From: Endomicrobium sp.
GTDB lineage: Bacteria; Elusimicrobiota; Endomicrobiia; Endomicrobiales; Endomicrobiaceae
DNA length: 7,881 nucleotides
Reading direction: 5' to 3'
Assembly (NCBI GenBank): GCA_031278405.1
Contig: JAITKL010000074.1
Coordinates: 1-7,881, forward strand
The translations under genes and the position numbers were made by a program. The notes below the pieces were generated by a model. The model did not search any database and had not been told where the DNA came from. It saw only the letters and a list, made by a program, of their open reading frames with translations. The first letter of the stretch is position 1; each line of letters starts with the position of its first letter. Below are positions 1 through 6,380 of the stretch, one piece after another.

Positions 1-20
1 TTAGTATAACGAGAAATCAT
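1..20 (-). CDS. purB: Probable adenylosuccinate lyase, first six codons only (cut by window edge)
   Basis: An ATG at 20..18 follows the purN stop after two bases and opens a frame that runs off the window. The codons read M-I-S-R-Y-T. The start M-I-x-R-Y-[ST] is typical of adenylosuccinate lyase, which cleaves SAICAR and adenylosuccinate in purine synthesis. An AGAGG Shine-Dalgarno (plus-strand 27..31) lies six bases upstream, inside the end of purN. The position directly after purM-purN agrees with a purine operon. Only six codons are visible, so the identity is an inference from a short signature plus context; the presence of a translated start is better supported than the product name. Confidence 0.55.
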
Positions 21-22
21 TT

Positions 23-622
23 TTAACCTCTTAAATTTTCTTCTATAACTTTTTTAATTGCTTGTGGGTATATTTTATGCTCTACTTCTAAAACTTTTCT
101 TGCCACTTCTTTAGGACTATCGCTCTTAGAGACTTCCACTTCTTTCTGCAGAATTATTTTACCAGAATCATATTCTTCATTTGCAAAATGCACAGTTGCT
201 CCAGATTCTTTTTCCCCTGCTTTTACAACAGCCTCGTGAACAAGATGTCCATACATACCTTTACCGCCAAATTTTGGAAGAAGAGCAGGATGAATGTTTA
301 AAATTCTTCCATTGTAAACTTTCAATATCTCTTTATCTATCATTCTCATATAGCCGGCAAGGCAGACTAAGTCGGCATTTGCAGCTTGAACTTCTGCAAG
401 AACCTCCTTGTTAAAAGATTCATCATCTTTAAAACTCTTTCTTTCTATACAAACAGATTTTATATTTTCTTTTTTTGCTCTTTCCAAAACAAAGGCATTT
501 GTATTGTTTGAAATAACCAAAACGACTTCAGCCAGACCTTTTAATACGCCGAACTTATGCGCATCTACTATAGCTTGCATATTAGAGCCGCCGCCGGAAG
601 CTAAAATTACAAGCCTAATCAT
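23..622 (-). CDS. purN: Phosphoribosylglycinamide formyltransferase (GART, PurN)
   Basis: PurN transfers a formyl group from 10-formyl-THF to GAR, the third step of purine synthesis, in the cytoplasm. The 199 residues match the family's usual length. Visible motifs are the phosphate-binding ASGGGSN at residues 8-14, LAGYMR at 88-93, the catalytic N109 and H111 in N-I-H-P-A-L-L-P, and the catalytic Asp at 152 in Y-D-S-G. The loop after the HP motif reads KFGGKGMYG instead of the E. coli-type PGLH; I recall similar loops from other non-proteobacterial PurN proteins. The start ATG shares four bases (ATGA) with the purM stop, so the two genes are probably translationally coupled. The frame ends at TAA (25..23), two bases before the next ATG. 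Confidence 0.96.
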   Translation of the reverse strand: MIRLVILASGGGSNMQAIVDAHKFGVLKGLAEVVLVISNNTNAFVLERAKKENIKSVCIERKSFKDDESFNKEVLAEVQAANADLVCLAGYMRMIDKEILKVYNGRILNIHPALLPKFGGKGMYGHLVHEAVVKAGEKESGATVHFANEEYDSGKIILQKEVEVSKSDSPKEVARKVLEVEHKIYPQAIKKVIEENLRG

Positions 623-1581
623 ATAATTTCAACGCCTCTATTTCCTTTTTTAATATAACCTATGGCTTTAGCACCATTGAAAAATTTTTTAACTTGCAAA
701 GCTGCATCAGGACGAACAATCAAAACCATTCCTATTCCCATGTTAAGAGTTCTATAAATATCATCCTGCGGAACTTTCCCCTTTTCTTGAACAAGTTTAA
801 AAATTTCAGGAATCTTCCAAGAATTTTTTTCAATTACTACTCTAATATTTTCTGGAACAATTCTTTCTATTTTATCGTAAAAACTTCCGCCTGTAATATG
901 TGCTATGCCGACTATATTTTGTTTGTTTGAGTTAAACTTTGAAAGAGCCGCTAAAACTTCTTTAGCATAAATTTTAGTCGGAGCAAATAACTGTTTTGAG
1001 TATCTTTTAAGCTCCGCGTCAGAAAAAACTTTTCTTATAAGAGAATATCCGTTTGAGTGCGGACCGCTTGAAGGAAGACCTATTACAACATCGCCGGATT
1101 TTATCTTTTTGCCGTTTATTTGTTTGCCTTTCTCAATTATTCCTACTGAAAAACCAGCCAAATCATACTCACCGTCTTTGTAGAAACCAGGCATTTCCGC
1201 AGTTTCTCCGCCGATAAGAGAAAATCCTGATAACTCGCAACCTTTGGCTATACCCTTTATAACTTGTTCGGCTTGACCTACGTTTAACTTTCCGCAAGCA
1301 AAATAATCCAAAAAGAAAAGAGGTTTAGCACCAACGCATATCAAATCATTTACATTCATAGCTACCAAATCTATTCCTACTGTATCATGCTTGTTAAGAA
1401 GAAATGCAAGTTTTAATTTTGTCCCTACACCATCAGTTGAACTTACAAGATTGTATCTCGTTCCATTTATTGGAAAAAGCGCACCGAATCCTCCTATTTT
1501 AGGCAATTTCTTTTTCAACCTTTTTACAAGATCATTGCCTGCATCAATGTTTACTCCAGCACTCTTATATGTTATAGACAT
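619..1581 (-). CDS. purM: Phosphoribosylformylglycinamidine cyclo-ligase (AIR synthetase, PurM)
   Basis: PurM closes the imidazole ring, converting FGAM to AIR with ATP. The 320-residue protein begins with the family opening Y-K-x-A-G-V-N-I-D-A-G (residues 5-15). It carries SSTDGVGTKL at 47-56, the segment D71-L-V-A-M-N-V-N-D79, and the glycine-rich GGETAEMPG at 124-132, all hallmarks of the PurM/PurS-like ATP-binding superfamily. It is slightly shorter than the roughly 345 residues of the E. coli enzyme but shows no internal break. The ATG start is supported by an AAAGGA Shine-Dalgarno (plus-strand 1590..1595) eight bases upstream. It lies 23 bases after the antiporter stop and overlaps purN by four bases. 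Confidence 0.97.
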   Translation of the reverse strand: MSITYKSAGVNIDAGNDLVKRLKKKLPKIGGFGALFPINGTRYNLVSSTDGVGTKLKLAFLLNKHDTVGIDLVAMNVNDLICVGAKPLFFLDYFACGKLNVGQAEQVIKGIAKGCELSGFSLIGGETAEMPGFYKDGEYDLAGFSVGIIEKGKQINGKKIKSGDVVIGLPSSGPHSNGYSLIRKVFSDAELKRYSKQLFAPTKIYAKEVLAALSKFNSNKQNIVGIAHITGGSFYDKIERIVPENIRVVIEKNSWKIPEIFKLVQEKGKVPQDDIYRTLNMGIGMVLIVRPDAALQVKKFFNGAKAIGYIKKGNRGVEII

Positions 1582-1604
1582 TTGTATTTTCCTTTCTTTA
1601 TTAT

Positions 1605-2909
1605 TTAGTTTACAATTGGGCTTTTCTTATCAACAAATGAAATAAACAATATGCTAACAATTATCAAAGCATGACAGTAATACACATGTGGCAAAATGCT
1701 AAGAGGCGATATGCCCGCAAGAGACGCCGCAAGCAAAACTTGCGTGCCATACGGAAGCAATCCTTTTATCCCGCAAGCAAACACTTCAAGTATTGTTGCG
1801 GAATAATGCGGAGAAATTTCATTGTGCTTGGCTATGCCTTTGGCTATTTTACCACAACAAATTATAGCTATGACATTGTTTGACAGAAGAAACGTGAACA
1901 TGGACGCCAATCCACCTATAATAAACTGAGGCATTTTGGATTCCGTTTTGTTTCTTAAACGCTCAGATATAATGCACGCAACTTCTTTTACAGCATCGCT
2001 ACCTATAAGACCGGACAAACCGCCAATCATTAAACCAAGCAAAAGAACTCCATATACTTTCAAAAACCCGGTATTGATATCATTGCACAACTTCATTATG
2101 TCATAATCAACGTGGCAGCAATGCCCTATAATCCCTGAAAATAGTATGCTAAGAGTCAAACAAACCAAAATATTCACTCTATTGAAAGCCAAAACCAGCA
2201 AAATAATGTAAGGGGAAATCAGTATTAATGAAAAATCATGACTGTGTATTTTATCTACCGTCACCGTTGCGGACAAGCACATGGCAAAAATAGTTATTAA
2301 AGTAGCAAAAGCAGCTATACGAAGATTTATATTGAATTTCTTTTTGACATTTGCATCTTGAGAAGATATGGACACAATTGTAGTGTCTGAAACTAATGAT
2401 AAATTATCTCCAAAAAAAGCTCCCCCTACTACAGCGCCCATAGCGACAGGCATAGAAATACCGCTAGCGTGCAGACAAAAATCAGCCGCAACCGGTCCTA
2501 CGGCGGCTACCGTACCGAGAGCTGAACCTATTGCGGTTGATAAAAAAGCAGATATTAGGAATATGCCTATCAATAAAAACTTTGCAGGAACAAATGATAT
2601 TGTACAATTTACCAAAGACTCAATTGAGCTTATGCTTTTAGTAACTTCTCCAAATGCGCCAGCTAAAAGAAAGATCATGCACATATAGATTATATCTTTT
2701 TCACCTATTCCAGCTAGAAATTCCACAGTTTTTTCTTCCGAAGATTTGCGATTTTTAACCCATGCCAAAATTATTGAAGGTATTATTGCAATTACAGGAG
2801 GAACAATAGAAAATGCCTTCTCATACCCCATTAAAGAAAAGTACACCCCGTTGCCAACAAAAATAAATACAAAAAGCAAAATCGGAGCAAATGTCCATAA
2901 TATATTCAT
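1605..2909 (-). CDS. nhaC: NhaC-family Na+/H+ antiporter-like membrane transporter
   Basis: This is a polytopic inner-membrane protein of 434 residues with about ten or more hydrophobic segments along its length. The segment FFGDNLSLVSDTT (about residues 165-177) is the signature region of NhaC-type antiporters, and a second family-like motif, LLPYGTQ, lies near the C-terminus. Family members exchange Na+ for protons, or in some cases a carboxylate pair such as malate and lactate, so the exact substrate here is open. A TTG at 2915..2913 could also open the frame, but the GAGGAAG at 2916..2922 lies immediately next to it and is properly spaced for the ATG at 2909, which I chose. It sits between pyrE and purM in the same direction, and its role in the operon is not evident. 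Confidence 0.88.
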   Translation of the reverse strand: MNILWTFAPILLFVFIFVGNGVYFSLMGYEKAFSIVPPVIAIIPSIILAWVKNRKSSEEKTVEFLAGIGEKDIIYMCMIFLLAGAFGEVTKSISSIESLVNCTISFVPAKFLLIGIFLISAFLSTAIGSALGTVAAVGPVAADFCLHASGISMPVAMGAVVGGAFFGDNLSLVSDTTIVSISSQDANVKKKFNINLRIAAFATLITIFAMCLSATVTVDKIHSHDFSLILISPYIILLVLAFNRVNILVCLTLSILFSGIIGHCCHVDYDIMKLCNDINTGFLKVYGVLLLGLMIGGLSGLIGSDAVKEVACIISERLRNKTESKMPQFIIGGLASMFTFLLSNNVIAIICCGKIAKGIAKHNEISPHYSATILEVFACGIKGLLPYGTQVLLAASLAGISPLSILPHVYYCHALIIVSILFISFVDKKSPIVN

Positions 2910-2963
2910 AATCAACTTCCTCGCTTTTTAAAAAACAAAACACAAATCTGAAAGGGCAACGTT
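2910..2963 (-). other. Longest intergenic gap in the window (pyrE to nhaC)
   Basis: These 54 bases are the only gap longer than about 25 bases. On the minus strand they hold a T-rich run, TTTTGTTTTTTAAAAAG, followed by the Shine-Dalgarno. I see no stable GC-rich hairpin before the T run, so it is not a convincing intrinsic terminator. I also find no well-spaced -35/-10 pair. If there is an internal promoter or attenuation point in this operon, this is the most likely place, but the sequence does not show one. Confidence 0.4.
2916..2922 (-). promoter_or_regulatory. Shine-Dalgarno of the NhaC-like gene that decides its start
   Basis: The minus strand reads GAGGAAG here. It lies six bases before the ATG at 2909 and directly against the in-frame TTG at 2915. 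The spacing therefore favours the ATG as the true start. Confidence 0.6.
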
Positions 2964-3539
2964 TTATCTCCTGCTTCCGGGCTTAACTGCAATACTACCT
3001 TCTTTACACATAGGGCAATCTTTTTCTTTATAAATTTTTACTTCTAAACTTAAGAGAGAAAATCTTGGAACGCTGAAATCAACTTTCCCAGCACTTCTGT
3101 CAACAAGAGACGCAACCGCAACAACTTGCGCCTCATTTGCTTTTAGCATTCCTAAAACTTCTCTGATTGAAAGTCCAGTAGTTATAACATCTTCCACCAC
3201 TAAAACTTTTTCGTTAGTACTTACCGAAAAACCTCTCCGCAAGAGAACTTTACCGTCAACTCTTTCCGTAAATATTACTCTTATGCTTAAAGCTCTACCC
3301 ATTTCCTGCCCAATAATAATACCACCTATTGCAGGAGAAATAACCGTATCAGGTTTTATGTTGTTTTCTTTTATTTTTTTTGCAAGTTCCTTTCCAAGCC
3401 TTTCGGCTTCTTTAGGGTACTGTAAAATTAAAGCCGACTGAAAATATGTATCCGAATGCAAACCGCTGGATAATTTAAAATGTCCATTTAAAAGAGCATT
3501 ATTTCTTTTGAATAGTCCTCTTACATCTCGCTGTAGCAT
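2964..3539 (-). CDS. pyrE: Orotate phosphoribosyltransferase, Thermus-type (PyrE)
   Basis: PyrE joins orotate to PRPP to give orotidine monophosphate, the fifth step of UMP synthesis. The PRPP-binding loop VLVVEDVITTG is at residues 112-122. The orotate-side segment F-K-L-S-S-G-L-H-S-D is at 21-30 and a basic catalytic-loop region lies around 93-105. The C-terminus reads C-P-M-C-K-E-G then K-P-G-S-R, with the C175-x2-C178 pair and KPGSR ending that mark the Thermus-family branch (TIGR01367 group) rather than the enteric or yeast type. A strong AAAGGAG (plus-strand 3547..3553) inside the end of the LysE-family gene sits seven bases before the ATG. One base separates it from that gene's stop. 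Confidence 0.96.
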   Translation of the reverse strand: MLQRDVRGLFKRNNALLNGHFKLSSGLHSDTYFQSALILQYPKEAERLGKELAKKIKENNIKPDTVISPAIGGIIIGQEMGRALSIRVIFTERVDGKVLLRRGFSVSTNEKVLVVEDVITTGLSIREVLGMLKANEAQVVAVASLVDRSAGKVDFSVPRFSLLSLEVKIYKEKDCPMCKEGSIAVKPGSRR

Positions 3540-3540
3540 T

Positions 3541-4188
3541 TTACATCTCCTTTATTTCTCTATTTCTTATGTTTCTTATACCCATTCTTATACCCAAAAA
3601 TATCAATACGCAACCCATAATCATATTTATTATATGTATAAAAAAACTCGACAAAAATCTTCCGACAATACTGCCGACTAAACAAACAAAAATCATAAAT
3701 ATCGGAGTAGCAGTCAAAAATCCAAAAGCAAAAATCCATGATTTTTTTAAATCCATATTTCGTTTGCTTATTTCAAGAGAAAAAATCCCGGTAATAAATA
3801 AAATTGTTATAGGATTTGCAATATTCAACCCAAATAACCACAAAAATAAACCGCGACCTTGAAATGAAGGAGAATCTACAACATGCCCTGCCGTTATAAA
3901 TAAAACACCAAATGTAATCAGAACTGTTCCAACAACAGCATTAAAAATTCTCTGATAAGACTTTAATTTCTTTATAACGGTAGATATTGAAAAAACGGCC
4001 AGGCTTATGTAAATAATGTCAGCGAAGGTTATTCCTATAATGCCTATAATCAATTTGCTTAAAGGTAAAGAGAGAGACAAACGAAAAACTAACAGACAAA
4101 TAGGACCCATTCCACCAATCTCTAGTAAAAGCCCTGTTCTTAATCCTTCAATAAACAACTTTTCTGATTCTCTTGATGCCAACATCAT
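3541..4188 (-). CDS. LysE-family (LysE/RhtB superfamily) exporter-like membrane protein
   Basis: The 215-residue protein has about six hydrophobic segments (roughly residues 14-36, 44-70, 83-103, 112-138, 150-175 and 180-203). Near the N-terminus G-L-L-L-E-I-G-G-M-G-P resembles the G-x(n)-G-P opening of LysE-type translocators, and A-N-P at 124-126 fits the conserved Asn-Pro of the fifth-helix region. The family exports amino acids and related small molecules; the substrate here cannot be read from sequence. The start overlaps the pyrF stop (ATGA), with AAAGGAT nine bases upstream (plus-strand 4198..4204). A second ATG follows at once and could be the true start. It splits pyrF from pyrE, which are normally adjacent, and is apparently co-translated with them. 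Confidence 0.8.
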   Translation of the reverse strand: MMLASRESEKLFIEGLRTGLLLEIGGMGPICLLVFRLSLSLPLSKLIIGIIGITFADIIYISLAVFSISTVIKKLKSYQRIFNAVVGTVLITFGVLFITAGHVVDSPSFQGRGLFLWLFGLNIANPITILFITGIFSLEISKRNMDLKKSWIFAFGFLTATPIFMIFVCLVGSIVGRFLSSFFIHIINMIMGCVLIFLGIRMGIRNIRNREIKEM

Positions 4189-4829
4189 TGCATTAATATC
4201 CTTTCATAAATATTCTTAGCAGCCTCAATAGGATTTTTCGCTTCTAATATAGGTCTTCCTATAATTATAAAATCAGATCCTTCTTTTATTGCTGTTTCAG
4301 GAGTAGCAACTCTTTTTTGGTCGTCGTTTGCTTTTGTCAGTCTTATGCCGGGAGTTACTACGTTAAATTCTTTTCCGCATGATTTTTTGATTAAAGATAT
4401 TTCCAGCGGTGAAGATATTACGCCATCTATGCCACATGCCTTTGTAAGTTTTGCTCTTCTTACGACTTCTTCAGACATGGCAATCTGACTTGTTAAAACA
4501 GTTACAGCCCATATTTTAGGTCTATTCTTAACAGAAGCAGCGGCTTTGAGCATTTCTTCTCCGCCGATTGAGTGGACTGTTAAACTAAAAACCCCCAAAT
4601 CTCTTGCTGATTCTACAGAACGCTTTACTGTAGCGGGAATATCGTGGAATTTTAAATCCAAAAAAATTTTTTTGCCATTGTCTTTTATCATTTTTATTAT
4701 TTCTTTTCCTGCCTGTAGAAATAAAATAGGACCAACTTTATAGACATCTATATATAGACTTGTTTCTTTTACAAGGTTCTCAGCTTTTTGAAAGTCATAA
4801 ACGTCCAAAGCTAATATTGTCTTTTTCAT
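4185..4829 (-). CDS. pyrF: Orotidine 5'-phosphate decarboxylase (PyrF)
   Basis: PyrF decarboxylates OMP to UMP, the last step of the pathway. The 214-residue barrel shows the expected catalytic set: D9, K31 and the D58-x-K60-x2-D63 motif in L-D-L-K-F-H-D-I-P. The phosphate-binding region V-T-P-G-I-R-L is at 158-164 and G-R-P at 191-193 supplies the phosphate-gripping Arg. TVHSIGG at 84-90 replaces the more usual TVHAxGG. GAGGAA (plus-strand 4835..4840) lies five bases before the ATG and begins at the last base of the pyrD stop, ten bases separating the two genes. Its stop overlaps the start of the LysE-family gene. Confidence 0.97.
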   Translation of the reverse strand: MKKTILALDVYDFQKAENLVKETSLYIDVYKVGPILFLQAGKEIIKMIKDNGKKIFLDLKFHDIPATVKRSVESARDLGVFSLTVHSIGGEEMLKAAASVKNRPKIWAVTVLTSQIAMSEEVVRRAKLTKACGIDGVISSPLEISLIKKSCGKEFNVVTPGIRLTKANDDQKRVATPETAIKEGSDFIIIGRPILEAKNPIEAAKNIYERILMQ

Positions 4830-4839
4830 CGCAATTCCT

Positions 4840-5763
4840 CTAACAAATATTTTTTACAGTATTAACAGCGCCTATTATCTCTTTTACAGATTTTACGTTC
4901 TTTTCTTTTAATATTCTTTCAATTTCATCAATAATTTTAATTAAATTTTCAGGAGACACCAAACTTGCGCTACCAACGCTTACAGCCGTTGCGCCCGCAA
5001 GCATAAATTCAACTGCATCTTCGCCTGTCATTATTCCGCCACAGCCTAAAATATGTATTTTTACATTTTGATACGCATCATAAACGCATCGCACCGACAT
5101 AGGTTTAATGCAAACTCCCGACATGCCACCTTTAACAGTAGAAAGTTTTGGTTTAAAAGTTTTTAAGTCTATAGCCATAGCAGAATAAGTGTTTGCCAAA
5201 GTTATACCGTCTGCTCCTGCATTTTGAGCCGACACAGCAAGTTCAGAAATATCCGTAACTAGCGGCGACAATTTTGCAATAACCGGAACATTTGAAACTT
5301 TCTTTACGCTTTTAACAACTTCTTGCATTAAAGGCAAATCATGGCATACTATTTTCTTTTTTAAATTAGGGCAAGATAGGTTCAATTCTATTGCGGACAC
5401 ACCTGAATACAAGCTCAATATCTTTACTGTTTCAACATACTCGTTTAGTGAACATCCAGCAACGCTTACTATAACGGGAGAGTCTATTTTCCGCAAATTA
5501 TTAAGAGGTTCCTCAACAAAAGCTTTAACTCCCATATTTTGCAGACCTATTGTATTTAACATTCCTGAAGCAACTTCGACAATCCTCGGCTGTGCATTCC
5601 CGGAACGCGGTTCTAAAGTAATCGTTTTTGTTACAATCGCCCCCAGCTTTTCCAAAGGTATTAAATCGGCAAGCTCATAACCATAGCCAAAAGTTCCCGA
5701 AGCTGTAAACACAGGATTCTTAAATTTAATTCCAGCAAATTCTATACTTAAATTAGGTTTCAT
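4840..5763 (-). CDS. pyrD: Dihydroorotate dehydrogenase catalytic subunit, class 1B (PyrDB)
   Basis: The FMN-containing subunit oxidises dihydroorotate to orotate and passes electrons through PyrK to NAD+. The 307-residue barrel has GTFGYG at 23-28, K46 in T-K-T-I-T, the catalytic Cys at 131 in N-L-S-C-P-N, K164 in I-A-K-L-S-P and the FMN-phosphate motif CGGIMTGEDA at 241-250. A catalytic Cys (class 2 enzymes use Ser), together with a pyrK upstream, places it in class 1B. The ATG overlaps the nuclease stop (ATGA). Upstream bases read ATTTGATAATTCAAAATG, with no purine-rich Shine-Dalgarno at a useful distance, so initiation probably depends on ribosomes ending the nuclease gene. In related operons pyrK and pyrD are neighbours; here 1.5 kb separates them. 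Confidence 0.96.
   Translation of the reverse strand: MKPNLSIEFAGIKFKNPVFTASGTFGYGYELADLIPLEKLGAIVTKTITLEPRSGNAQPRIVEVASGMLNTIGLQNMGVKAFVEEPLNNLRKIDSPVIVSVAGCSLNEYVETVKILSLYSGVSAIELNLSCPNLKKKIVCHDLPLMQEVVKSVKKVSNVPVIAKLSPLVTDISELAVSAQNAGADGITLANTYSAMAIDLKTFKPKLSTVKGGMSGVCIKPMSVRCVYDAYQNVKIHILGCGGIMTGEDAVEFMLAGATAVSVGSASLVSPENLIKIIDEIERILKEKNVKSVKEIIGAVNTVKNIC
5760..5763 (-). other. ATGA overlap: nuclease stop / pyrD start without its own ribosome-binding site
   Basis: The minus strand reads ATGA. TGA ends the nuclease and ATG opens pyrD. The nearest purine run, AAAGAAAA, begins more than 20 bases upstream, too far to act as a Shine-Dalgarno. By contrast pyrF, pyrE, purM and the LysE and NhaC genes all have recognisable ones. 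This suggests reinitiation by terminating ribosomes. Confidence 0.6.
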
Positions 5764-6380
5764 TTTGAATTATCAAATATTTTCTTTACTAAAGATTTTC
5801 TCGCATAAAAAGCTCTTGTAATTGAATCGTGTCCAATGCCTTTTGTTCTTGCTTGTATCCATTTTCCATCTTTGCCTGTTAAAGAAGCAAACCCACTATT
5901 TTTAAGCTTATTTCTTATAAAATCATAATCTTTTTTTATCTCGGCAATTAAATTGCCATCGTTTGTAAAGTCAAAATTTGTTACTTTCAACAATTCCGCA
6001 TTTTCAGCATCTTTGCCATTCCACCTGACTGCACAAAAAACTATTGACTTTAATTTTGACCAACAATGACTATCATAGAAATCCAGCTCTAAAAGTTCTT
6101 TAGGGTTTATCATAGTTATTGCCATTGTCTCTTTTGGCACAAATTCTCCTTTGCGTTCGCAAAAACTTACTGACTTCAGCTCAAAATTCAATCCGTTTGG
6201 AGCCCTTGAGATATTAGTATCCAATCCTGCCAATTTTTCAAGAACTAAACCTTTCCAACCTTTATTTTGTTTGCCTGTTTCAAAAGTCGTAACCTTGTGC
6301 TTAAGAGCTAAATCTCTTAAATTCTGCCCGACGTGTTTGTGCAACTTGATTATTGCATTAACTCTTGTGATTATCTTCAT
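5760..6380 (-). CDS. MutH/Sau3AI-family DNA endonuclease, single domain (probable GATC restriction enzyme)
   Basis: This 206-residue protein resembles MutH and one half of Sau3AI, both of which act at GATC. Similarity to MutH runs through K40-G-W-K-G-L-V-L-E-K (MutH has K-G-W-V-G-x-L-L-E), the core F-E-L-K at 66-69 (MutH V-E-L-K), the block H105-x-W-x-K-L-K-S-I that matches MutH's S-H-V-R-H-K-L-K-R-V, and a late K-W-I-Q-A-R-T-K segment (MutH Y-L-Q-I-R-P-K). E67 and K69 are the metal-binding and catalytic pair of the PD-(D/E)xK fold. The partner Asp, expected shortly before E67, is not obvious; N62 is near that place. Sau3AI carries two such domains in about 490 residues, while this one has a single MutH-sized domain and may dimerise. 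The neighbouring methyltransferase makes restriction more likely than mismatch repair. The ATG overlaps the methyltransferase stop and has only weak AAGAAAG upstream. Confidence 0.8.
   Translation of the reverse strand: MKIITRVNAIIKLHKHVGQNLRDLALKHKVTTFETGKQNKGWKGLVLEKLAGLDTNISRAPNGLNFELKSVSFCERKGEFVPKETMAITMINPKELLELDFYDSHCWSKLKSIVFCAVRWNGKDAENAELLKVTNFDFTNDGNLIAEIKKDYDFIRNKLKNSGFASLTGKDGKWIQARTKGIGHDSITRAFYARKSLVKKIFDNSK

Noticed and set aside
2368..2688. Plus-strand open frame of 106 codons opposite the NhaC-like gene
   Set aside because: It lies wholly antisense to a well-supported membrane protein, has no recognisable motif and shows no ribosome-binding site; the same holds for the other plus-strand frames.
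2910..2915. TTG at 2915 as the start of the NhaC-like gene
   Set aside because: The Shine-Dalgarno lies directly against it; the ATG at 2909 has normal spacing.
2925..2940. T-rich stretch between pyrE and the NhaC-like gene as an intrinsic terminator
   Set aside because: No GC-containing hairpin precedes the T run on the minus strand.
3370..3382. Run of T (plus strand) in pyrE, and similar runs near 6411 and 7866, as phase-variable tracts
   Set aside because: All are in-frame runs, mostly lysine or phenylalanine codons, in an AT-rich sequence; the genes are intact and are not of the kind usually phase varied.
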